A stretch of DNA of 64,000 nucleotides, from contig CAZGLY010000007.1 of assembly GCA_964526675.1 (NCBI GenBank), positions 1 to 64,000 on the forward strand. Direction: 5' to 3'. Positions within the stretch are counted from its first letter, which is position 1; each line of letters begins with the position of its first letter. This document shows, one piece after another, positions 43,605-52,705 of this stretch. Below the pieces are notes generated by a model. It was not told where the DNA came from. It made no database searches and saw nothing but the letters and a program-made list of their open reading frames with translations. Origin of the DNA: CAZADA01 sp964526675. Lineage in GTDB: Bacteria > Pseudomonadota > Alphaproteobacteria > Caulobacterales > Maricaulaceae. The translations under genes were made by a program, and so were the position numbers.

Positions 43605-44702
43605 ATGGTGGCTGTCGAATTCAGGCAAGCAACGAAAGTCTTCGATGACGGCAACATTGGCGTCGATCACCTCGACCTGAAGATCGAGGATGGTGAGTTT
43701 CTGGTGCTGCTCGGGCCGTCGGGCTGCGGCAAGTCCACCACGCTGCGCATGCTTGCGGGGCTGGAGGACATCAGCTCCGGCGACATCATCATCGACGGCG
43801 TCCGCGTCAACGACCTGCCGCCCGGCGCCCGCGGGCTCGGCATGGTGTTCCAGTCCTACGCGCTTTATCCGCACATGACCGTGCGCGACAACCTCTCCTT
43901 CGGTTTGCGCATGGTTCCGCGCAAGCACCGCCTCGCGCCGCAAGCCATTGACGATCGCGTGCGAGACGCGGCGGAGCTTCTCAATCTCCAGAAAGAGCTC
44001 GACAAGAAGCCGAAGGACCTCTCCGGCGGCCAACGTCAGCGCGTCGCGATCGGCCGCGCCCTCGTGCGCCAGCCCAAAGTGCTGCTGATGGACGAGCCTC
44101 TGTCGAACCTCGACGCCAAACTGCGCACCCGCATGCGCCGCGAGCTGCGCCGCCTCCATGAGATGCACGGCACCACGACGGTGTACGTCACCCACGATCA
44201 GATTGAGGCGATGACCCTGGCCGATCGCGTCGCCATCATCGCGGATGGCCAGCTGCAACAACACGGCACGCCGTTGGAGGCCTATTACCACCCGCAAAAG
44301 CCATTTGTGGCGTCATTCCTCGGCACGCCCGCGATGAACCTCTTGGAGGGCGTCGCCGCGAACGGGAGCTTCACTTCAGGCAATCTGGCGTTTGACCTGC
44401 CGGAGCATTTGCGGGAGCTCTCCGGGCCTGCAACCTTCGGCGTGCGCCCGGAATACGTGAAAATCGTCCAGGATGGCGGCGTGGAGTGCGCCATCGATGC
44501 GGTGGAACACCTGGGCGGCGAGTGCGTGCTGAGCCTGGACGCGGCCGGCCACACCTTGCGCGTTCTCTACCACCGCTCCGGCGCCGACGCGAAAATGCTC
44601 CAGGATGTGCTCGACGACGGCCATGTGCGCGTGAACGTGGCCGTGCCGTCCGCGGTGATGTTCGGCGCCTGGGGCGCGCGGTCGACCGACAAGGTCGCCT
44701 GA
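43605..44702 (+). CDS. ABC sugar importer ATPase (MalK/UgpC type)
   Basis: The 365-residue ATPase energises the importer. It has Walker A (LLGPSGCGKSTTLRML), a Q-loop in GMVFQSYALYPHMTV, the signature LSGGQRQRVAIGRAL and Walker B (VLLMDEPLSNLD). The switch histidine is in VYVTHDQIEAMTLADR. A C-terminal TOBE-type regulatory domain from about residue 240 is typical of MalK, UgpC and MsmX. It ends the importer operon and its stop is followed by a gap carrying only the terminator of the convergent TonB receptor gene. Confidence 0.94.
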   Translation: MVAVEFRQATKVFDDGNIGVDHLDLKIEDGEFLVLLGPSGCGKSTTLRMLAGLEDISSGDIIIDGVRVNDLPPGARGLGMVFQSYALYPHMTVRDNLSFGLRMVPRKHRLAPQAIDDRVRDAAELLNLQKELDKKPKDLSGGQRQRVAIGRALVRQPKVLLMDEPLSNLDAKLRTRMRRELRRLHEMHGTTTVYVTHDQIEAMTLADRVAIIADGQLQQHGTPLEAYYHPQKPFVASFLGTPAMNLLEGVAANGSFTSGNLAFDLPEHLRELSGPATFGVRPEYVKIVQDGGVECAIDAVEHLGGECVLSLDAAGHTLRVLYHRSGADAKMLQDVLDDGHVRVNVAVPSAVMFGAWGARSTDKVA

Positions 44703-44765
44703 CAACGCCGCGCGCACCGCGCCGCGTTCTCCTCATCCTGCGCGCCGCGCCCTGCCGCTGCATCG

Positions 44766-44800
44766 GCAAAGAAAAAGCCCCCGACAACGCGCCGGGGGCT
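44766..44800 (-). terminator. Rho-independent terminator of the TonB receptor gene
   Basis: On the minus strand CGGGGGCT pairs with AGCCCCCG-type sequence in an eight-base-pair stem with a nine-base loop, followed by TTTTTCTTT. It begins 24 bases past the receptor stop codon. On the plus strand there is no T tract, so it acts on the receptor transcript. Confidence 0.85.
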
Positions 44801-44823
44801 GAGAGTGAGGGGAGAAAAACGCC

Positions 44824-47706
44824 TTAGTACGTGTAGCTGAACCCGAAGAAGAAGGTCCGCCCGAAGTTCTGGATCGTGCCCGTTTGAGCCTGCGTTCCAA
44901 AGAATGTCGCGGTTTCTTCGTCGGTCAGGTTGTTGGCCTGGAAGAGAAGGGTCAGGCCTTCGCCAAGCGGCGTGGCGATGTCGTAGGAGCTTTGGAAGTC
45001 CAGCACCAACTCGTCGTCCGTGAACGGCAGCTGTTGGTTAATGCCCACCTGCGGCGACACGAATTCGCTCCGATAGCGCAGGCCCAAACGGGCTGCGAAA
45101 TCATTGAGCTCGTAGAACACGGTGCTGTTGAACACGTGATCAGACAGCCCTGGCAGCGGCAGCTGGATGTCCGTCCCGCTGATGCTGTCTGGGATCTCGA
45201 CCTCGCTGTCCGTATAGGCGTAGTTCGCCGTCACCCCGAAGCCGTCCAACGGATACGGCAGAAAATCGAAGGTGTAGGTGCCCGCGATCTCCACACCCGC
45301 GATGAAGCCGCCTTCGCCATTCACGGGCCCAAACACCGCGCCGACCGTGGACGCGCCGAGCTCCGCCAACGCGTTCTCGAACTGCGCCAACTCCAACTCG
45401 TCCAAGTTCTCGGCGAGGATATTGGCAAAGTCGACATTCTCATCGACGTCGTCAAAGACGAACGATTCGATGTCCTTATAGAACGCCGCCAACGTAATGA
45501 TGCCGCCGCCGTCGAAGTAGTGCTCGTACGACAGATCCACTTGGTTGGCGATAAACGGCTCCAACAACGGGTTGCCAGACCCCGCAAGTTCGAGACGGTT
45601 CAAACTCTCATTGAAGAGGAAGTTAAACCCGGCGCCCAGATCATTGATCGGCGGCCGCGACAACGCGCGCGACGCCCCGAAACGGACTTGGTCGTTGTCC
45701 GTCAGCCGGAACACGAGGTTCAAGGCCGGCAAGACTTCCGTGAAATCGATGCCCGCGGCGGCGGCGCCGTTGTTCGCCGCCGCTTGACTGAGTGATGACT
45801 GGTCCGTGTTGACGACGCGCACGCCGACATTACCCGTGACCGGGAGGTTCGCGACCTGCGTGTCCAAATTGAACTGGAAGTACCCCGCCAACACGTCTTC
45901 GTTGAGCGTGAAGCTGTCGGTCTGGGTGAAGCCTTGGCTTTGATCCAGCGTGATGGGGCCAACCTGTTGCGCCACCAGCGCGCGCGGATCCTCCACGACC
46001 AGGAAGTCCGGGAACCCGGCCGAGGCGAAATCGCCGGAGAAACTCTCAATCGACGAGTTCTCAGGCGTGAGCGTGATCGGCGTCAGCGGGTTCTGCGCGA
46101 ACTGGAAGAAGCCGGCGTCATTCCCGAAATCGACGGATTGACGGAACTGGCTGGCCTCCCGTTCGGAATACCGCAAGCCAACCTCAATAGACGCGAGCGG
46201 TCCCCAATTGGCCTCGAACTTGGTGTCGCCTTGGATCGCGATCAGCTCATCGTCGTTGTCAAACGGAAAGGCGCCGAACCGCGACAGTTGCCAGACGCTG
46301 CGGTCAGTAAAGTCCTGCGCGAAGTTGATATCCGGCAAGTTGTTGCCATTCAGCTGATAGTCGACAACAAAGTCGGTGCCCATGATCGGAATGTCGGCCT
46401 GGGGCACGCCGTCGGCGTTGTTCCCATTGAAACCGACAATCGGCAGGATCGCGCTCACCTCGTTGGCGAAGAAGCTTTCCGCCGATGAGTAGGTGAAGTC
46501 GGCGGCAAAGGTCCACCGATCGAGCGTCACCTCCGCTTTACTGCCGATCGACACCAGCTCGTCTTCGTCAAACTGGTTGTCGTTGATGCCTTGGAACGTC
46601 AGGCCGAAGCCGCCGCCGTCGACTGTCGGCGCGCCGACATTCCGTCCGAGCGTGCCGCCGATGATGGCGTTCCCCGCAAAGACGGGGTTATCGATCGTGG
46701 TGTTGCCGCTGAAGAGAACTTCTTGCGGACCGATCACGCGGATGCCGCGGCCGAACGACTCCGATTCAAAGCGCGAATAATAGGCGTCGAGTTCCCAATT
46801 GAAGATCTCGTTGGGACGCCATTGCAACGTGCCGATGATGCCGTCGCGCGTGTCGGTGCCGCCCTCTTCTTCGGTCTCAAAGCCGAAGCTGATCGTGTCG
46901 AGCGTGCCGTCGCCGTTCACGTCCGCCGCGGCGCCGGGGTAGTCGAAGCCGACAAACCGCGTCGCCACATCGGGCTGCTCCAGGCGCGCATAGCCGATCG
47001 CGATGCCGATGGTGTCGTTCGCGAACTGATCGACATAAGACGCGCTCAACCGATACCCCGTGCTGTTGGCGTCAAAGATTTCATTGGCGCGGTCATTGTA
47101 AATGCCGCGGATGTTGAAGGTGACGTTCCGGTCGGGACGATCCAACGGGCGCACGGTTTTCAGCGCCACGGTGCCGGCCAGGCCGCCCTCGATCAGATTC
47201 GCTTGCGGCGACTTATAGACGTCCGCGCCGGCAATCAGTTCCGACGGGAACTGCTCAAACTCGATCGCCCGGTTGCCGTTTGGCGTCACTTGCTCACGGC
47301 CGTTGAGCGTCGCGAAGGTGAGGCTCTGGGACAGGCCGCGAATGTTGATCGCGCTGGATTGGCCCGTGATCCGCTGGGACGAAATGCCGGGCAAGCGCGC
47401 CAGCGCTTCGGCGATGGAGATGTCGGGGAGCCGGCCAATGTCCTCCGCCGAGATCGATTCAATGATGGTCGACGCGTTGCGCTTGTTTTCAATCGCGCTG
47501 TCCAAGCTGGCCCGGAAGCCCCGCACGACGATGGTTTCGGTGTCTTCGTCTTCAGCCGCCTCCGCGGTTTGCGGCGCGTCAACCGTCGCGACGGCCTCCT
47601 CGTCCGCCTCTTGCGCGACGGCGGGCGCCGCAGCGCCAACCGTCAACGCCGCGACGGATCCCCCGCACAAGAGATACAGCCGCCATGTCTTCGTCATGTT
47701 GAGCAT
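44824..47706 (-). CDS. TonB-dependent receptor, likely maltodextrin (MalA-like)
   Basis: The 960-residue outer-membrane receptor imports substrate with TonB energy. It has a signal peptide (YLLCGGSVAALTVGAAAPAVAQ) and a TonB box within DTETIVVRGF. The plug domain (SISAEDIGRLPDISIAEALA, followed by RLPGISSQRITG) is of the type widespread in Caulobacterales and Xanthomonadales. A 22-strand barrel ends in FGRTFFFGFSYTY with terminal aromatic residues. The ATG at 47706 has a GGGGAGG site eight bases upstream; the open frame beyond to 48165 crosses the regulatory region and is rejected. Divergence from an amylase and proximity to the LacI/MFS pair match the Caulobacter mal arrangement, so maltooligosaccharide uptake is inferred. 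Confidence 0.9.
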   Translation of the reverse strand: MLNMTKTWRLYLLCGGSVAALTVGAAAPAVAQEADEEAVATVDAPQTAEAAEDEDTETIVVRGFRASLDSAIENKRNASTIIESISAEDIGRLPDISIAEALARLPGISSQRITGQSSAINIRGLSQSLTFATLNGREQVTPNGNRAIEFEQFPSELIAGADVYKSPQANLIEGGLAGTVALKTVRPLDRPDRNVTFNIRGIYNDRANEIFDANSTGYRLSASYVDQFANDTIGIAIGYARLEQPDVATRFVGFDYPGAAADVNGDGTLDTISFGFETEEEGGTDTRDGIIGTLQWRPNEIFNWELDAYYSRFESESFGRGIRVIGPQEVLFSGNTTIDNPVFAGNAIIGGTLGRNVGAPTVDGGGFGLTFQGINDNQFDEDELVSIGSKAEVTLDRWTFAADFTYSSAESFFANEVSAILPIVGFNGNNADGVPQADIPIMGTDFVVDYQLNGNNLPDINFAQDFTDRSVWQLSRFGAFPFDNDDELIAIQGDTKFEANWGPLASIEVGLRYSEREASQFRQSVDFGNDAGFFQFAQNPLTPITLTPENSSIESFSGDFASAGFPDFLVVEDPRALVAQQVGPITLDQSQGFTQTDSFTLNEDVLAGYFQFNLDTQVANLPVTGNVGVRVVNTDQSSLSQAAANNGAAAAGIDFTEVLPALNLVFRLTDNDQVRFGASRALSRPPINDLGAGFNFLFNESLNRLELAGSGNPLLEPFIANQVDLSYEHYFDGGGIITLAAFYKDIESFVFDDVDENVDFANILAENLDELELAQFENALAELGASTVGAVFGPVNGEGGFIAGVEIAGTYTFDFLPYPLDGFGVTANYAYTDSEVEIPDSISGTDIQLPLPGLSDHVFNSTVFYELNDFAARLGLRYRSEFVSPQVGINQQLPFTDDELVLDFQSSYDIATPLGEGLTLLFQANNLTDEETATFFGTQAQTGTIQNFGRTFFFGFSYTY

Positions 47707-47830
47707 TACCGGTCCTCCCCTTTGACATCTGTTTTCTATGTCTCGATCGTCTCGATCCGTCAGGGGCCCCGCGCAGCGTCCACTCGCGCCCTCGCAACGA
47801 CTCCCGTCGAGTTGCGGGGAGCTTGCGCGC

Positions 47831-47847
47831 TTTTCATTTTTTTTCAA
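47831..47847 (-). promoter_or_regulatory. Shared 17-mer motif, copy upstream of TonB receptor
   Basis: TTTTCATTTTTTTTCAA occurs here and identically at 54280-54296, upstream of the MFS permease gene. It contains TTTTCA twice, ten bases apart. Both copies face leftward genes of the same sugar locus (125 and 15 bases before the chosen starts), suggesting a common regulator or transcript feature. Confidence 0.45.
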
Positions 47848-47992
47848 CGGAGCACCTGCGGCCAAGGCTCGTCCAAAGGTCGCAATTGGCTCAGAAAGCT
47901 GCGAGATGGGTGCATTCATGCAACAGATCTTGGCCGCAGCCCGGGATTCAGGCACTGTTTGCGGACGTCGCGACGCCCATGGCGTGCGATAA

Positions 47993-48006
47993 TGCAAATT
48001 TTTGCA
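47993..48006. promoter_or_regulatory. Candidate operator palindrome upstream of amylase
   Basis: TGCAAATTTTTGCA has six-base symmetric arms (TGCAAA and TTTGCA) around TT and lies 46 bases before the amylase ATG. A related TGCATTCATGCA palindrome is 70 bases further upstream. LacI-family sites are palindromes of this size, and the only LacI gene in the window is 3.6 kb away. Confidence 0.4.
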
Positions 48007-48051
48007 ATGATCGGGAGGCCGCGCGACCTCCCCCGCCGCAGGGAGACCGGC

Positions 48052-49965
48052 ATGGGCGTCATCGCTTCCGCTCGTCAGAGATTCTGTTGGGACGGCGACG
48101 GCCGGCCCGCCATGGCGGCCCTGGTCGTGGGTCTGCTGGCCGCCCTCGTCGCCGCGGGCGCGCACGCCCAGTCACCGATCGCTGATCGCACCGTCCACGA
48201 TGAGATCATCTACTTCGTGCTGCCGGACCGTTTTGAAAACGGCGATCCCGCGAACGACCGCGGCGGCTATGACGGCGGCCCGCTTCAACACGGCTTCGAC
48301 CCGACCCACAAAGGCTTCTATCACGGCGGCGATCTGGCCGGTCTCACCAAACGCCTGGACTACATCGCCGGCCTCGGGGCGACCGCGATTTGGCTGGGAC
48401 CGATTTACCAGAACAAACCCGTGCAGGGCGGTCCGGGCGAAGAGTCCGCCGGCTATCACGGGTATTGGGTGACGGACTTCACCACTGTCGACGCCCATTT
48501 CGGAGCCCGCGAGGCCCTGAAAACGTTCGTGGACGCCGCGCACGCGCGGGGCCTGAAGGTCTATTTGGACATCATCACCAATCACACCGCTGACGTGATC
48601 GGCTATCGCGAATGCCACGACCCGACGTTCGAGGGTGAGCGCGTCACCGACGGCTGTGCGTACCGCAGCAAGGCCGACTACCCGTATGTGACGCGCGGCG
48701 ATGTCGACGGCGCCCGCATCAATGAAGGCTTCTTGGGCGACGCCGCCCCCTTCCAAACGCCCGAGAACTTCGCAAACTTGAGCAGGACCGACTACGCTTA
48801 CACGCCGTTCACAACGTCCGAAGAGGCGACTGTGAAGGCGCCCGCCTGGTTGAACGACTTTCGTTACTATCACAACCGCGGGGACACCACCTTCGAAGGC
48901 GAAAACTCGCGCTATGGCGACTTCGCCGGCCTGGACGACCTCTTCACCGAGCACCCCGATGTCGTGACCGGTTTTATTGATATCTTCAAAGACTGGATCA
49001 CCGACTTCCGCATCGACGGCTTCCGCATCGACACCGCCAAGCACGTGAACCCGGCGTTCTGGCGCGCGTTTGTGCCCGCTGTGCTGGACCACGCGCGCGC
49101 CGAGGGCATCGACCACTTCTACGTGTTCGGCGAAGCGTATGAGCTCGAACCGCAAGGCCTGGCGCCGTTCACCCATGTCGACGGGTTTCCCGCCGTGCTC
49201 GACTTCGCGTTTCAGTCCGCGATGACCGATGTTCTCGCGAAAGGAGCGCCAACGGCCCGCCTGACGCGGTTGTTCGATTCAGACGTGTTGTACAAGGGCG
49301 GCGAAGCGACCGCGCGCCAATTGCCGACATTCCTCGGCAATCACGACATGGGCCGCTTCGCCCATTTCATCGCGGACGCGGCCGCGACGGAAGGTCGCTC
49401 CCTCGGCGAGGGCGAGATGGTCGAGCGCCTCATCGCCGCGCACGCCCTCATGATGTTCGCCCGCGGCGTGCCGGTCATCTACTACGGCGATGAGCAAGGG
49501 TTTGTTGGCGACGGTCATGATCAAGACGCCCGCCAAGACATGTTTCCAAGTCAGGTGGCCAGCTACAACGATGACGTCTTGGCCGGGACCACGGCGACCA
49601 CCGCGGAGGACAACTTCGATCGCGACCACCCGCTCTACCAAGCCATTGCGGAGATGGCCCGCGTCTACCACGCCCATGCGGCTCTGCGTCGCGGCCCTCA
49701 AGTCTTGCGCCTGACGGAGAACGACGGCGGTTTGGTCGCGCTGGCCCGCCGCGACGACGACGAAGGAGGAGAGTTTCTCATTGTTGTCAACACGCGCAAC
49801 GAAGCCCGCACGGCGCAAATTGAAGTGGACCCTCGCGCCGAAGCCTGGTCTTCCATCCTCGGCGCGTGCGCACCGCGCGTCTCCGTCCCGGGCAGCTACC
49901 CGGTAGAGCTTCCCGCTTTCGGCGTTCTCGTCTGTCGTTCAACGGAGCCAGGGCCGCGCCCATGA
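48052..49965 (+). CDS. Periplasmic GH13 alpha-amylase/cyclomaltodextrinase-like enzyme
   Basis: The 637-residue protein has a cleavable signal (ALVVGLLAALVAAGAHAQS) after a short basic leader. Its GH13 catalytic barrel has DEIIYFVLPDRFENGDPAND at the start, region I DIITNHTADVIGY, and the nucleophile aspartate in DGFRIDTAKHVN. The acid/base glutamate lies in VFGEAYE and the LGNHDMGRF motif follows. A small C-terminal beta domain ends ELPAFGVLVCRS. It probably cuts alpha-glucan oligomers in the periplasm. The ATG at 48052 has AGGGAG upstream. Its TGA overlaps the ATG of the alpha-glucosidase that follows (ATGA). It is divergent from the TonB receptor. Confidence 0.91.
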   Translation: MGVIASARQRFCWDGDGRPAMAALVVGLLAALVAAGAHAQSPIADRTVHDEIIYFVLPDRFENGDPANDRGGYDGGPLQHGFDPTHKGFYHGGDLAGLTKRLDYIAGLGATAIWLGPIYQNKPVQGGPGEESAGYHGYWVTDFTTVDAHFGAREALKTFVDAAHARGLKVYLDIITNHTADVIGYRECHDPTFEGERVTDGCAYRSKADYPYVTRGDVDGARINEGFLGDAAPFQTPENFANLSRTDYAYTPFTTSEEATVKAPAWLNDFRYYHNRGDTTFEGENSRYGDFAGLDDLFTEHPDVVTGFIDIFKDWITDFRIDGFRIDTAKHVNPAFWRAFVPAVLDHARAEGIDHFYVFGEAYELEPQGLAPFTHVDGFPAVLDFAFQSAMTDVLAKGAPTARLTRLFDSDVLYKGGEATARQLPTFLGNHDMGRFAHFIADAAATEGRSLGEGEMVERLIAAHALMMFARGVPVIYYGDEQGFVGDGHDQDARQDMFPSQVASYNDDVLAGTTATTAEDNFDRDHPLYQAIAEMARVYHAHAALRRGPQVLRLTENDGGLVALARRDDDEGGEFLIVVNTRNEARTAQIEVDPRAEAWSSILGACAPRVSVPGSYPVELPAFGVLVCRSTEPGPRP

Positions 49966-51659
49966 CCACCACCGTCGCCCCAAGCGCCCAACGCGCGGAC
50001 GCGCTTCAAGCCCGCAGCGGTCCGAGCCCCGCGCCTGAAACACGCAGCGAGCCTTGGTGGCGGGGCGCCGTCGTCTATCACGTCTACCCACGCAGCTTCC
50101 TGGACACCGATGGCGACGGCGTCGGCGATCTGCCCGGCGTGATCGAGAAGCTGCCCTACATCGCCTCGCTGGGCGTCGATGCGGTGTGGTTGTCGCCCTT
50201 CTTCACATCGCCAATGCACGATTTCGGTTATGACGTCGCCGACTACTGCGATGTCGACCCCATCTTCGGAACGTTGGCGGACGCAGACGACCTGATCGCG
50301 CGCGCGCACGAGCTTGGGCTGCGGGTCATTATCGACCAAGTCTACTCCCACACATCGATCGCTCACCGCTGGTTTGCGCAATCACGACGGGATCGGACGA
50401 ACCCGAAGGCGGACTGGTATGTGTGGGCCGACCCGAAGCCGGACGGATCCCCGCCGAACAACTGGCAATCGGTGTTCGGCGGCCCGGCGTGGACGTGGGA
50501 TCCCCGTCGCGGCCAGTACTACTTCCACAATTTCTTGACGACGCAGCCCGACCTCAACCTCCACAACCCGGCGGTGCAGGAGGCTCTGCTCGACGTCGCG
50601 CGCTTTTGGCTCGACCGCGGCGTCGACGGCTTTCGTCTGGATGCGATCAATTTCGCGATGCACGACCCGCAGCTGCGCGACAACCCGCCGGCGCCCGTCA
50701 CCGGGGCGAAACGAACGCGGCCGTTCGATTTTCAAAGCCACATCTACAGCCAATCCCACCCGGACATTGTCCGCTTCTTGGAGAAGGTGCGCGCCGTCAC
50801 CGACGGGTATCCCCAGCGTTTCACGGTCGCGGAAGTGGGCGGGCCTGAGCCTCTGCGTGAGATGAAGGCGTTCACGACAACCGACGAGCGGTTGAACTCC
50901 GCCTACAGTTTCGCGTTTCTCTACGCCGACCGCATGACCGCGCAGGGCGTGCGCACCGCGATGGCGGCCTGGCCCGGCGATCCGGCGGAGGGGTGGCCGT
51001 CTTGGGCGTTCTCCAACCACGACGCCCCGCGCGCCGTGAGCCGCTGGGCGTCGCCGGAGCACAGGGCGGCGTACGCGCCGCTCATGCTGCTGCTGCTGAT
51101 GGCGTTGCGCGGCAACGCCTTCGTGTATCAGGGCGAAGAACTTGGGCTGCCGCAAGCCGACGTGGCGTTCACGGACTTAAAAGACCCCGAAGCGATCGCG
51201 AATTGGCCAGAAACCTTGGGCCGCGACGGCGCGCGCACGCCCATGCCGTGGCGCGCGGAAACCGTCCATGGCGGCTTTACGGACGCCGCCGCGCGCGCGT
51301 GGTTGCCGTTCGAACCGCGCCACGCATCCCTCGCGGTGGATGTGCAGGAGGCCGACCCGGGCTCGCTGCTCCACATCGCCAGACGGCTGATCGGACTGCG
51401 CCGGCGCTATCCCGCACTTCGTCTTGGCGCGCTGGACTGGCGCGACGCCGCGGAGCCCGTGCTGGCCTTTGAACGGGTGTACGGCGCGGACCGGATGCTC
51501 TGCGTGTTCAATCTGGGCGCGACCGATGTCGTCTGGACCTCCGAGAGCGATCTCGCGGGATGGCGCGTCGTGGACGGCGTTGGAGGCTTGGCCCAAGGGG
51601 CTCCGGCGCCCGCCGCCTTGGCCCCGTTCCAGGGCTTCATCGCGGGTCTTGGCTCGTAA
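49962..51659 (+). CDS. Cytoplasmic GH13 alpha-glucosidase, AglA-like, copy 2
   Basis: The 565-residue enzyme is a clear paralog of the alpha-glucosidase at 37671-39350. They share WWRGAVxYxxYPRSF, DWYVWADxxPDGSPPNNW, FVYQGEELGLPQAD and GRDGARTPMPW. Catalytic landmarks are IDQVYSHTSIAHRWF (region I), DGFRLDAINF (nucleophile), FTVAEVGG (acid/base) and AFSNHDAPR. There is no signal peptide, so it is cytoplasmic and would finish degradation of oligomers made by the amylase with which it is coupled. Its TAA stop abuts the stop of the convergent LacI gene with no bases between. Confidence 0.92.
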   Translation: MTTTVAPSAQRADALQARSGPSPAPETRSEPWWRGAVVYHVYPRSFLDTDGDGVGDLPGVIEKLPYIASLGVDAVWLSPFFTSPMHDFGYDVADYCDVDPIFGTLADADDLIARAHELGLRVIIDQVYSHTSIAHRWFAQSRRDRTNPKADWYVWADPKPDGSPPNNWQSVFGGPAWTWDPRRGQYYFHNFLTTQPDLNLHNPAVQEALLDVARFWLDRGVDGFRLDAINFAMHDPQLRDNPPAPVTGAKRTRPFDFQSHIYSQSHPDIVRFLEKVRAVTDGYPQRFTVAEVGGPEPLREMKAFTTTDERLNSAYSFAFLYADRMTAQGVRTAMAAWPGDPAEGWPSWAFSNHDAPRAVSRWASPEHRAAYAPLMLLLLMALRGNAFVYQGEELGLPQADVAFTDLKDPEAIANWPETLGRDGARTPMPWRAETVHGGFTDAAARAWLPFEPRHASLAVDVQEADPGSLLHIARRLIGLRRRYPALRLGALDWRDAAEPVLAFERVYGADRMLCVFNLGATDVVWTSESDLAGWRVVDGVGGLAQGAPAPAALAPFQGFIAGLGS

Positions 51660-52691
51660 TCACGCGCCGCAGGACTCCCGCACAATGAGTTCCGTCGTCA
51701 CCCTCTGGGAGAGGATCGGGCGTCGGTCGTTCGCGGACAACAGCCGCGAGACCAACAAACGCCCCGCCTCAGCCAAGTTTTGCGACACGGTCGTCAGCGC
51801 CGGTCGCGCGCACCGCGCAAGCAGCACGTCGTCATAGCCCACCACCGACACGTCCTCCGGCACGCGCACGCCCGCTTGAGCCAGGCCGCGAACCGCGCCG
51901 ACGGCGATGGCGTCGCTCGCCGCGATGATGCCGTCAAAACGCGCGCCGTCCGCCAGCAAGCCGGACACGGCCGCGGCGGCGGAATCGATCTCGAAGTAAA
52001 GCGGCCGGACGAGGTCGGGATCGAACGGGATATCCGCTTCGTCGAGGGCTTTCCGATACCCCTCAAACCGTTGCATGGCCTCCGGCGCTTCGGTGTCGCC
52101 GAAGAACGCCAAACGCCGCCGGCCCAGCCTCAGCAGGTGCGCGGCGGCGCGCTGGCCGCCCCGGAAATTGTCGCTGCCCACGGAGCCATACCGCTGCCCG
52201 GGCAGTTCGGCCCCCCAAACCACGAAGCGCCGTTCAGTTTCCGCCAGTTTGTTGAACCGGTCGTGCAGCGAGCTTTGCCCCAAAAAAATGGTGCCGCCGG
52301 CGCGGTTGGCCGCCATCAGCTCCGCCAGATCGTCAAACGTGCGCGGTTGCACATGCGAGATCAGCAGGTCGCAGTCGCTGTCGCGCGCCGCCTCCCCGAT
52401 CCGCCCCAAGAGCTCGAGCAAGAAGGGATCAGACAGATACACCTGCCGCCCCGCCTTCCGTCCTTGGGGCGGCGGCACCACGATCGCAATCGTCGCGGAC
52501 GCGCCGGAAAGCATCGCCGGCATGGACGGGCGGAACGGATAATTGTGCTCGCGGGCGATCTGCCAAATGCGGCGCTTTGTGCCGGCGTTGACCGACGCGC
52601 TGTCGTTCAGCGCGCGCGACACCGTTGCGATCGAAACGCCAGCCAGCGCGGCCAAGTCCTCCAAACGCGTCACCTTGCGCGGCGCCGTCAT
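51660..52691 (-). CDS. LacI-family transcriptional regulator (MalI-like role)
   Basis: The 343-residue repressor has an N-terminal helix-turn-helix (RLEDLAALAGVSIATVSRAL) and the hinge region. A periplasmic-binding-protein-like sensor domain follows (GTIFLGQSSLHDRF, RRLAFFGDTEAPEAMQRFEGY, FDGIIAASDAIAVGAVRGL and VSVVGYDDVLLARCARPALT). It lies 14 bases downstream of the MFS permease gene and is probably cotranscribed with it. By analogy with Caulobacter mal genes it likely represses the receptor, amylase and permease genes until maltose or a related sugar is present; candidate palindromes are in the receptor/amylase gap. Start ATG at 52691. Confidence 0.92.
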   Translation of the reverse strand: MTAPRKVTRLEDLAALAGVSIATVSRALNDSASVNAGTKRRIWQIAREHNYPFRPSMPAMLSGASATIAIVVPPPQGRKAGRQVYLSDPFLLELLGRIGEAARDSDCDLLISHVQPRTFDDLAELMAANRAGGTIFLGQSSLHDRFNKLAETERRFVVWGAELPGQRYGSVGSDNFRGGQRAAAHLLRLGRRRLAFFGDTEAPEAMQRFEGYRKALDEADIPFDPDLVRPLYFEIDSAAAAVSGLLADGARFDGIIAASDAIAVGAVRGLAQAGVRVPEDVSVVGYDDVLLARCARPALTTVSQNLAEAGRLLVSRLLSANDRRPILSQRVTTELIVRESCGA

Positions 52692-52705
52692 CACCCGTCC
52701 TACGC

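Larger units (their letters stand above)
47707..48051. promoter_or_regulatory. Divergent regulatory region, TonB receptor/amylase
   Basis: This 345-base gap holds both promoters. From left to right it contains a tandem nine-base repeat GTCTCGATC at 47740-47757 and an imperfect hairpin GCAAC...GTTGC near 47800 in the receptor leader. The 17-mer at 47831-47847 is shared with the MFS gene upstream region. Palindromes TGCAT-TC-ATGCA (47911-47922) and TGCAAA-TT-TTTGCA (47993-48006) follow. A GGGAGG/CCTCCC hairpin at 48013-48032 precedes the amylase ribosome-binding site. The palindromes are candidate LacI-family operators. No gene was found here. Confidence 0.5.

Noticed and set aside
46591..48051. 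Long plus-strand frame running into the amylase gene
   Set aside because: It crosses the TonB receptor gene antisense and the regulatory gap; the signal peptide and AGGGAG site place the amylase start at 48052.
47707..48165. N-terminal extension of the TonB receptor
   Set aside because: The extension lacks receptor features and would place a signal peptide about 150 residues inside the protein; GGGGAGG marks the ATG at 47706.
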